A DNA stretch of 5,478 bases from Bacteroidales bacterium (lineage in GTDB: Bacteria; Bacteroidota; Bacteroidia; Bacteroidales; JAADJA01). The notes beneath the pieces are model-generated. The model searched no databases and was not told the origin of the DNA. It worked only from the letters and a program-made list of their open reading frames with translations. The stretch spans positions 1,440-6,917 of the forward strand of contig JAOZLR010000009.1 in assembly GCA_029934735.1 (NCBI GenBank), in the 5' to 3' direction. Positions within the stretch are counted from its first letter, which is position 1. Each line of letters begins with the position of its first letter. A program made the position numbers and the translations under genes. Positions 1 to 5,478 of the stretch are shown here, in pieces.

Positions 1-1241
1 ACCGGCACATTAACTTCACCCTCAATAAACTTGACATATTCAGCCAGTTCAGTTGGCATCAAAGCTTTATCTGTAATACTGTTAATATTTGTTTTCCATC
101 CGGGCTTTTCAAGATAAACAGGATTCAGCTTTTCATACGAAGCTTCGAACGGGATATAATCTATTAACTCACCATTAAAATCATATTTTATTCCAACTTT
201 AATAGCATCAAAATCATTAAGAACGTCAGCTTTCATCATAAACAGACCTGTAACACCATTCAGCATAATTGAATATTTGAGAGCAGCCAGATCGAGCCAC
301 CCACATCTGCGTGGCCGCCCGGTTGTTGATCCAAACTCATTTCCATCTACACGTAGTTTTTCACCATCACCCGATTCATCCTCAGTTGGAAAGGGCCCGC
401 TTCCAACACGTGTGCAGTAGGCTTTAAATATACCAAAGACCTCTCCTATCCTGTGCGGCGAAATACCAAGCCCGGTACAAACACCAGCAGTTACTGTATT
501 AGAAGATGTCACAAAAGGATAGGTTCCAAAATCAATATCAAGCATAGTACCCTGGGCGCCCTCAGCAAGCATAGTTTTATTTGAATTCAGACTTTGATTA
601 ATGAAGTACTCACTATCAATTGCAGTTAATGTGCTGATTTTCTCAATAGCATCAAACCATTTTTCTTCATATCCTTTTAGCCCAAGTCCGTCGAGCTTGA
701 AACTTTTATAATCAAATCCGAATGATTTAATAATTTGCAAATGTTTTTCTTTTAGCTCCCTGAATTTATTAAGAAAATCAGGGCGTTGGATATTACCAAT
801 CCTAATTCCGTTTCGTGCTGTTTTATCAGTATAAGTAGGGCCTATACCTTTCAGGGTTGAGCCTATCTTATCTTTACCTTTGGCCGATTCATAAGCTGCA
901 TCAAGTAAACGGTGAGTGGGTAATATCAGATGTGCTTTTTTTGAAATAAGTAAATTATCACCAACTTCGATATTATTGTTTACAAGATTTTCAATCTCTT
1001 TATTAATGATAAACGGGTCGATAATTACACCGTTGCCGATAATATTTAATGAGTTCTTATTAAAAATACCTGAAGGGATTGTATGAAGCACAAATTTTTT
1101 GTTATCAAATTCTATTGTGTGCCCTGCATTAGGCCCTCCCTGAAACCTGGCTATTATATCATAATTTGGAGTAAGGACATCTACTATTTTACCTTTTCCT
1201 TCGTCGCCCCATTGAAGACCTAATAATACATCTGCTTTCAT
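1..1241 (-). CDS. purA: Adenylosuccinate synthase PurA (3'-truncated by window edge)
   Basis: Cytosolic enzyme that joins IMP and L-aspartate using GTP to form adenylosuccinate, the committed step from IMP to AMP; PurB completes the conversion. This gene was translated by hand on the minus strand: 413 complete codons plus two bases, open without a stop to the window edge. The protein starts MKADVLLGLQWGDEGKGK, the family phosphate-binding signature, with catalytic Asp13 and His41 (in GGPNAGHT, 35-42) at the same numbers as in E. coli PurA. Further family blocks are IGSTLKGIGPTYTDKTAR (126-143), EGAQGTMLDIDFGTYPFVTSSNT (227-249), the aspartate/GTP-binding TTGRPRRCGWLD (306-317) and KADVLNDFDAIKV (337-349). 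The visible part ends at GEVNVP; the family usually runs about 420-430 residues, so only about 10-15 C-terminal residues are missing. The ATG is chosen because it places the P-loop at the usual distance from the N-terminus. There is no Shine-Dalgarno sequence. It lies 63 bp downstream of the Fur-family gene on the same strand and probably shares its transcript. Confidence 0.97.
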   Translation of the reverse strand, partial: MKADVLLGLQWGDEGKGKIVDVLTPNYDIIARFQGGPNAGHTIEFDNKKFVLHTIPSGIFNKNSLNIIGNGVIIDPFIINKEIENLVNNNIEVGDNLLISKKAHLILPTHRLLDAAYESAKGKDKIGSTLKGIGPTYTDKTARNGIRIGNIQRPDFLNKFRELKEKHLQIIKSFGFDYKSFKLDGLGLKGYEEKWFDAIEKISTLTAIDSEYFINQSLNSNKTMLAEGAQGTMLDIDFGTYPFVTSSNTVTAGVCTGLGISPHRIGEVFGIFKAYCTRVGSGPFPTEDESGDGEKLRVDGNEFGSTTGRPRRCGWLDLAALKYSIMLNGVTGLFMMKADVLNDFDAIKVGIKYDFNGELIDYIPFEASYEKLNPVYLEKPGWKTNINSITDKALMPTELAEYVKFIEGEVNVP

Positions 1242-1304
1242 CAAAATATAAGTTTATTGTTGTTACCAAAATGAAAAGCAAATAAACAAAAAAAATGAAT
1301 AGCT

Positions 1305-1760
1305 TTAATTTTCTGAGGCACCTTTTTTATGGCCATAGAAAGTTAACGAATGATGAGTGATGACAACATCAAGCTCTTTTTCAACAGTTTCCTTTATCTG
1401 CTGGACCCTGGGATCACTAAATTCAAGTACCTCGCCACCAACCAGATCAATGAAATGATCGTGCTGCTTAAATCTGTATGATTTCTCAAACTGGGCACAA
1501 TTATTTCCAAACTGATGCTTTGTTACAAGGTTACAATCAAGCAACAGTTCAATAGTATTATACAAAGTAGCACGGCTGACTCTGTATTTGTTATTTTTCA
1601 TTTTAATGTAAAGAGTCTCAATATCAAAGTGGCCATCAGTATTGTAAATCTCTTGCAAAATGGTAAATCTTTCAGGAGTTTTTCGATTCCCCTTGGTCTC
1701 AAGGTATTCTGTAAAAAGTTTTTTTACAGTTTCGATAGTTTCCTTATCAGAATTTTTCAT
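1305..1760 (-). CDS. Fur-family transcriptional regulator lacking the CxxC zinc motifs
   Basis: A 151-residue DNA-binding repressor of the Fur/PerR/Zur superfamily, normal in length. The winged helix occupies about residues 25-85 (RKTPERFTILQEI at 26-38; recognition helix VSRATLYNTIELL at 61-73), followed by the dimerisation/metal domain. Typical metal-ligand positions are kept: H44, E92, the HDH triplet 100-102, E124 and H137 (in THHSL). What differs is the structural zinc site. Where E. coli Fur has HDHLICLDC, this protein has HDHFIDLVG, so D105 and G108 replace the two cysteines. The C-terminal tail (FYGHKKGASEN) also has no cysteine pair. The only cysteines are C76 and C88. Family membership is firm, but whether it senses iron, peroxide, zinc or something else cannot be told from sequence, so no symbol is given. 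The start ATG has an A-rich leader and no Shine-Dalgarno sequence. It sits 162 bp after rel and 63 bp before purA, all on the same strand. Confidence 0.93.
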   Translation of the reverse strand: MKNSDKETIETVKKLFTEYLETKGNRKTPERFTILQEIYNTDGHFDIETLYIKMKNNKYRVSRATLYNTIELLLDCNLVTKHQFGNNCAQFEKSYRFKQHDHFIDLVGGEVLEFSDPRVQQIKETVEKELDVVITHHSLTFYGHKKGASEN

Positions 1761-1793
1761 CTATCTTTTATTTTAGTTTTCCAGCTTAAATAT

Positions 1794-1821
1794 CAAACAT
1801 GACTTCCCCATATTTGTTCAA
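1794..1821 (-). promoter_or_regulatory. Candidate internal promoter for the Fur-family gene
   Basis: On the minus strand there is a TTG (1821-1819), a 17-bp spacer and then CATGTTTG (1801-1794), one base away from the TAnnTTTG -7 consensus. It ends 33 bp upstream of the Fur-family ATG. It would allow fur and purA to be expressed apart from rel. The support is weak: an imperfect -7 box and a minimal -33 box. Confidence 0.3.
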
Positions 1822-1922
1822 TTTTAAATCCGGAGAAATGCCATTTTAATTATGAGGTAAAAATATGAAAATATTTGATTTTATTTGGAATTAATATAAA
1901 TTATTTTTCAAGACACTAAAAA

Positions 1923-4178
1923 TTACTTTAACATGTGCTTAAAAGCAGCTATTCGCTCCACCTTTTTCGCATTTTGGAGTTTTTTCAAATCACGTATTAC
2001 ATTATTCAGATTTTGGATGCTGTATACATATAGTAAAATATTGCAGTCAATAGTGCCACCTTCTGAGTCAAGATGAAAAGATCTGATGTTCAAATGATGG
2101 ATTTCGGTAATCAGTTTTACAACTTCATTGATAAAGCCCTGGTTGTCGATCCCACTGATTTTAATACCTGTCAGAAAACCAACAGTCTCCTTATCATGCC
2201 ACTTGGTTTTGATTATCCGGTTTCCGTATTTCGACATTTGACTGATAGCTTCAGGGCAGTTAGTCCGGTGAATAATTATAGCTTCATCAGGTTGCACAAA
2301 GCCAATGATATCATCACCGGGGATTGGATTGCAGCAGCTTGATATGTCATAACTGATTTTATGAACATTCTCGCCAACCAGAAAATCACTCTTGTTATCC
2401 TTAATCTCTTTTATAACTATTTCGGAAAGAGTCTTCTGATCTTCGGGTTTTGATTTTGTAAATGGTCTTGTAAAAAGGCTCAGCCACCCACTCTTAGTTC
2501 CTTCGGCACAACATGCTTTTATCTCCTTAAGTCCTATCAGGTCTTTTGCAATATCATAATGTAATGCAAGTTTACTCGAATAATTATATTTTTCCTGAAG
2601 CTGTTTGCAGACTACATTACTATCTTTGACACCAATCTGATTCAGGTATTTTTTAAATTTTTCATCTCCCTCCTTTGCAAATTTCTTCTTCTCTTCCTTA
2701 ATGGCATATTTAATCTGGGTTTTTGCTCGTCCGGTAACAACATATTTAAACCATTCTTCTTTAGGAACTTGTTTTTGGGAGGTTATAATTTCCACCTGAT
2801 CACCACTTTTAAGCTTGTGATTCAGCGAGGCAAGTTGATGATTAACTTTTGCCCCGATACAGGTATTTCCAATCTCGGAGTGGATTGCATACGCAAAATC
2901 AAGAACTGTGGAATTTACAGGGAGATTTCGAAGCTCACCTTTGGGAGTAAAAATATAAATTTCATCCACAAAAAGAAATCCCTGAAATTCATCCACAAAA
3001 TCAAGAGATTCCGAATCATTACTTTGCAGCATATCGCGTATTCGTCTGAGCCACCTGTCGATGTTTGAGTCGGTCTCAGAAGGAGATGAGGTTTTATATC
3101 TCCAGTGAGCGGCAAATCCTTTTTCTGCAATTTCGTCCATTCTCCTGCTTCTTATCTGAATCTCCACCCACTTCCCGTCTTTACTCATAACCGTAGTATG
3201 CAAGGCCTCATAGCCATTAGCTTTGGGAATGGATATCCAATCACGAAGACGGTCAATATTGGGGCGGTAATTATCAGTAATGGTTGAGTAAACCTTCCAG
3301 CAATCCACCTTTTCATTTTCGGGCTCGGTATCAATAATAATCCTTACTGCAAACAGGTCGTAAACCTCTTCAAGTGGAATCTCTTTCCTTTTCATTTTTT
3401 CCCAGATGGAGAATGCAGACTTATTTCTTGAAAAGATTTCGTATTTAAAATTTTGCTTGCTCAGAGATTTCTTTATAGGATAAATAAACCGGTTAATAAA
3501 AAGTTTACGGTCCTTTGCTGTTTCCTTAAGTTTTTCGGTAATTGCTTTATAAATTTCAGGCTCAGTATATTTTAATGAAAGGTCTTCGAGTTCGGTTTTT
3601 ATGGCATACAACCCAAATCGGTGGGCTAACGGTGCGTACAACATCAGAGTTTCGGATGCTATTTTAAGCTGCTTGTGCTTAGGCATTGCATCAAGGGTTC
3701 TCATATTATGCAATCTGTCAGCCAGTTTAATTAAAATAACCCTGACATCATCAGAAAGCGTCAGAAACATTTTCTTGAAATTATCAGCCTGAATTGAGGT
3801 GGAGTTTCTGTCAAAAATATCTTCGATCTTAGTTAGTCCGTCGATGATTTTTGCCACTTTTTTGCCAAAAAGACTTTCAATATCAGAGAGAGTATATTCG
3901 GTATCCTCAACAACATCGTGCAATAATGCACAAATAATGGAAGTTTTTCCAAGTCCGATTTCAGAAGCGACAATACGGGCAACTTCTACAGGATGAATAA
4001 TATATGGTTCACCACTTTTTCTGCGCATATCCTTGTGAGCCTCAGCAGCAAAATTAAAAGCCTTTCGCACTAATGCCCTGTCTTCCGGACGGTTAGGCTT
4101 CCATGCATGAAGCAGCCTTCGGTAATGATTCACTATCAGGCGTCGTTCTTGTTCCGGATCCGGCTTTACCATATTCAC
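1923..4178 (-). CDS. rel: Bifunctional (p)ppGpp synthetase/hydrolase, RelA/SpoT (Rel) family
   Basis: Long RSH protein that makes (p)ppGpp from ATP and GDP/GTP and degrades it, controlling the stringent response; at 751 residues it is full length. The HD hydrolase domain (about 40-195) has all its metal ligands: H62 (IHPVEVA), H87-D88 with E91-D92 (LLHDVVEDT) and D154 (KLADRLHNM). The synthetase domain (about 245-365) keeps R251, K253, K261, D274 (YDLFAVRII), Y323 and H327 (NGYEALHTTV), and E339/Q341 (VEIQIRS). The loop before it reads RLRD (310-313), close to the RxKD of bifunctional Rel/SpoT and unlike the ExDD of monofunctional RelA. The regulatory half has a TGS domain (about 404-466), a helical region, a conserved-cysteine/zinc-finger domain (C615, C616, H637, C641) and a C-terminal ACT domain (about 668-746). 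Both activities are therefore expected. The first codon is GTG; an in-frame ATG two codons later (first base 4172) is an equally good or better start, giving 749 residues. It is first of the three minus-strand genes. Confidence 0.97.
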   Translation of the reverse strand: MNMVKPDPEQERRLIVNHYRRLLHAWKPNRPEDRALVRKAFNFAAEAHKDMRRKSGEPYIIHPVEVARIVASEIGLGKTSIICALLHDVVEDTEYTLSDIESLFGKKVAKIIDGLTKIEDIFDRNSTSIQADNFKKMFLTLSDDVRVILIKLADRLHNMRTLDAMPKHKQLKIASETLMLYAPLAHRFGLYAIKTELEDLSLKYTEPEIYKAITEKLKETAKDRKLFINRFIYPIKKSLSKQNFKYEIFSRNKSAFSIWEKMKRKEIPLEEVYDLFAVRIIIDTEPENEKVDCWKVYSTITDNYRPNIDRLRDWISIPKANGYEALHTTVMSKDGKWVEIQIRSRRMDEIAEKGFAAHWRYKTSSPSETDSNIDRWLRRIRDMLQSNDSESLDFVDEFQGFLFVDEIYIFTPKGELRNLPVNSTVLDFAYAIHSEIGNTCIGAKVNHQLASLNHKLKSGDQVEIITSQKQVPKEEWFKYVVTGRAKTQIKYAIKEEKKKFAKEGDEKFKKYLNQIGVKDSNVVCKQLQEKYNYSSKLALHYDIAKDLIGLKEIKACCAEGTKSGWLSLFTRPFTKSKPEDQKTLSEIVIKEIKDNKSDFLVGENVHKISYDISSCCNPIPGDDIIGFVQPDEAIIIHRTNCPEAISQMSKYGNRIIKTKWHDKETVGFLTGIKISGIDNQGFINEVVKLITEIHHLNIRSFHLDSEGGTIDCNILLYVYSIQNLNNVIRDLKKLQNAKKVERIAAFKHMLK

Positions 4179-4202
4179 AGAAATTAATAGAAAATTTCAG
4201 TA

Positions 4203-4210
4203 CAAAATTA
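4203..4210 (-). promoter_or_regulatory. Candidate -7 box of the rel promoter
   Basis: On the minus strand this reads TAATTTTG, a full match to the Bacteroidota -7 consensus TAnnTTTG. It lies 24 bp upstream of the GTG start of rel, which would give a leader of about 20 nt. No good TTTG -33 element is seen at the usual distance; the region upstream is nearly all A/T. Because AT-rich DNA makes this motif common by chance, position is the main support. Confidence 0.45.
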
Positions 4211-4285
4211 CAATTATAATTCAGAAATCATTAATTGTTTTATTATTGCTGATAATTCAATATTCCTTTTTTTGAATCGTTAGTC

Positions 4286-4326
4286 AATTTAAGGAATAAT
4301 AGTTGTATTTTTGGTTCCCTTAAATT
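4286..4326. repeat. Inverted repeat bracketing the predicted plus-strand promoter
   Basis: Perfect 9-bp arms AATTTAAGG (4286-4294) and CCTTAAATT (4318-4326) are separated by 23 bp. Allowing one unpaired C (4317), the match extends inward by two more pairs (AA 4295-4296 with TT 4315-4316). The candidate -7 box 4306-4313 lies inside the loop and the right arm falls near the expected transcription start, which is an operator-like placement. There is no T-run after the right arm as a terminator would need. The function is inferred. Confidence 0.5.
4306..4313 (+). promoter_or_regulatory. Candidate -7 box for the secreted-protein gene
   Basis: TATTTTTG matches the Bacteroidota TAnnTTTG consensus and lies 34 bp before the ATG at 4348, giving an expected leader of about 25-30 nt. 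The best -33 candidate is a weak TTAG at 4280-4283, with a 22-bp spacer; a better TTTG at 4271-4274 is too far away. The box falls between the arms of an inverted repeat (4286-4326). Predicted from motif and position only. Confidence 0.45.
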
Positions 4327-4347
4327 TTGGTTTTAAGTGGTTGGTTT

Positions 4348-5478
4348 ATGATACGTATTTTCTATACTATTTTATTCATCGTTTTACTCTCATTAAACTC
4401 TTTTGCGACACATGAAAGAGCAGGTGAAATTACATATAAGCATATTAATGGATTAACCTATGAGATTACAATAGTTACATATACCTATTCACCAAGCCCG
4501 GCTGACAGACCTGAACTTGAGATAAAATGGGGCGACGGAACATATTCAATCCTGCCCCGAAACAGTTATACCGACCTGACTCCGGTAATACGTAAAAATA
4601 TTTATATCGGGCAGCATACTTATGCAGGTGCAGCTACATATACAATATCAATGGAGGATCCAAACAGAAATTATGGCGTAATAAACATACCAAATTCTGT
4701 TAATATTCCTTTTTATGTTGAGACAAAACTTGTTATTAATCCCTTTTTGGGGATTAATAATTCTGTTCAATTGCTTAATCCTCCATTGGATTATGGCTGT
4801 GTGAATAAATTGTATGTACATAATCCCGCTGCCTATGACCCTGATGGAGACAGCCTCTCCTATAAACTAACGATCTGTAAAGGTTTCAATGGGCAAAATA
4901 TACCGGGATATACTTTTCCACAAGCGTCAAGCTCTTTTCATATTGATAACATTTCGGGAGACCTTATTTGGGATTCTCCAATTCAACAGGGAGAATATAA
5001 TGTGGCTTTCATTGTTGAAGAGTGGAGAAGCGGGCAACTGATAGGTTTTGTTGAGCGTGATATGCAGATTCTTATTGATGCTTGTAGTAATAATCCTCCC
5101 GAAATATTTACTATCAACGATACATGCGTTGAAGCAGGAGATACTCTTACATTTGAGGTCAGAACCTATGATCAGGATGGTAATAAAATTACATTAACTG
5201 CAACAGGAGGCCCATTTTTGACAAACGAATCTCCGGCAGTACTTGACCCTAATCCATCTGTTGGTTTTGGAGCCGATACAGCATTATTTTATTGGGAAAC
5301 CAAATGTTCGCATATCAGAAAAAGTGCTTATCCGGCTTATTTTAAAGCTTTTGATAATTCTACACCTGTTAGTCTTACGGCTTATAAAACAGTAAATATT
5401 CTGGTTGTAGGACCAGCGCCAGAAAATCCTGTGGCTGTTCCGCTCGGAAATTCAATAATCCTTTCGTGGGATGAAAGT
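4348..5478 (+). CDS. Large secreted surface protein, probable T9SS/gliding-motility-associated type (3'-truncated)
   Basis: The first 377 residues of an exported protein, open to the window edge. A signal peptide is clear: MIRIF, a hydrophobic core (about 4-16), then SLNSFA with likely cleavage after A20. The mature protein starts THERAGEITY, an opening I recognise from many Bacteroidota proteins annotated as gliding motility-associated or T9SS type B sorting-domain proteins. After it come a beta-rich segment with PADRPELEIKWGDG (51-64), a cadherin-like DPDGDSLSYKL (164-174), SGDLIWDSPIQQGEYNVAF (203-221), a second Ig/cadherin-like stretch with YDQDGNKITLTA (274-285), and PENPVAVPLGNSIILSWDE (358-376), which looks like the start of a fibronectin type III domain. 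The expected C-terminal sorting domain would lie outside the window, so T9SS export is inferred. Likely site is the outer surface or medium; the function is unknown. The gene is divergent from rel across 169 bp. The ATG directly precedes the signal peptide; there is no Shine-Dalgarno sequence. Confidence 0.9.
   Translation, partial: MIRIFYTILFIVLLSLNSFATHERAGEITYKHINGLTYEITIVTYTYSPSPADRPELEIKWGDGTYSILPRNSYTDLTPVIRKNIYIGQHTYAGAATYTISMEDPNRNYGVINIPNSVNIPFYVETKLVINPFLGINNSVQLLNPPLDYGCVNKLYVHNPAAYDPDGDSLSYKLTICKGFNGQNIPGYTFPQASSSFHIDNISGDLIWDSPIQQGEYNVAFIVEEWRSGQLIGFVERDMQILIDACSNNPPEIFTINDTCVEAGDTLTFEVRTYDQDGNKITLTATGGPFLTNESPAVLDPNPSVGFGADTALFYWETKCSHIRKSAYPAYFKAFDNSTPVSLTAYKTVNILVVGPAPENPVAVPLGNSIILSWDES

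Noticed and set aside
1242..1304. Separate purA promoter or regulatory RNA in the 63-bp fur-purA spacer
   Set aside because: No TAnnTTTG box at a useful distance (TATATTTTG has the wrong spacing and touches the ATG), and no stable stem. There is no room for a riboswitch.
1515..1802. Plus-strand open frame of 95 codons across the Fur-family gene
   Set aside because: It is antisense to a clearly conserved gene, has no recognisable protein motif and looks like a chance open frame.
1761..1922. Possible terminator or small gene in the rel-fur spacer
   Set aside because: The best hairpin is a 5-bp AAATG/CATTT stem (1836-1846) with no T-run, and an imperfect A/T-only palindrome lies at 1889-1902. 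The only frames are about 10 codons or fewer. This is ordinary AT-rich spacer apart from the candidate fur promoter.
2073..2342. Plus-strand open frame of 89 codons opposite the C-terminal part of rel
   Set aside because: It lies within the conserved zinc-finger/ACT coding region of rel on the other strand, and its translation resembles no family.
2769..3996. Several further short frames opposite or overlapping rel (2769-3068, 2915-3130, 3105-3287, 3601-3792, 3799-3996)
   Set aside because: All are shadows of the full-length, motif-complete rel reading frame, with no independent start signals or protein similarity.
4179..4347. Small RNA or short gene in the divergent spacer
   Set aside because: No open frame of note and no stable GC-containing stem other than the promoter-flanking repeat. 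The region is better explained as two back-to-back promoters.

Overview
The window looks like chromosomal DNA from a low-G+C member of the Bacteroidota, possibly Bacteroidia or a related environmental lineage. Three things point there: a secreted protein starting with the signal-peptide/THERAGEITY arrangement seen in gliding-motility and type IX secretion (T9SS) proteins of this phylum; no Shine-Dalgarno sequences before the genes, with AT-rich leaders instead; and promoter elements resembling the phylum's TAnnTTTG -7 box. The assignment to phylum is an inference from these signs; no rRNA is present.

Layout. Positions 1-4178 hold three genes on the minus strand, transcribed in the order rel (1923-4178), a Fur-family regulator (1305-1760) and purA (1-1241, cut by the window start with roughly the last 10-15 residues missing). 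Spacers are 162 bp between rel and fur and 63 bp between fur and purA, with no clear terminator in either, so partial or full co-transcription is plausible. A 169-bp divergent promoter region (4179-4347) separates rel from a plus-strand gene (4348 to the window end) for a large secreted surface protein, of which the first 377 residues are visible.

How the genes fit together. Rel has intact motifs for both (p)ppGpp hydrolysis and synthesis and is the probable main stringent-response enzyme. PurA, two genes downstream, makes the first committed step from IMP to AMP, consumes GTP, and in E. coli is a known target of ppGpp inhibition. The cluster therefore pairs the alarmone enzyme with a purine-branch enzyme it may control. 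The Fur-family protein between them keeps most of the histidine/acidic metal ligands but has lost both CxxC structural-zinc motifs, so its sensed signal is uncertain. The divergent secreted protein is probably an unrelated neighbour.

The window is mostly well-understood housekeeping content. I see no CRISPR array, tRNA, rRNA, insertion sequence or prophage, and no clear undescribed system. The points most worth a second look are the cysteine-poor Fur protein, the rel-fur-purA association, and an inverted repeat that brackets the predicted promoter of the secreted-protein gene.
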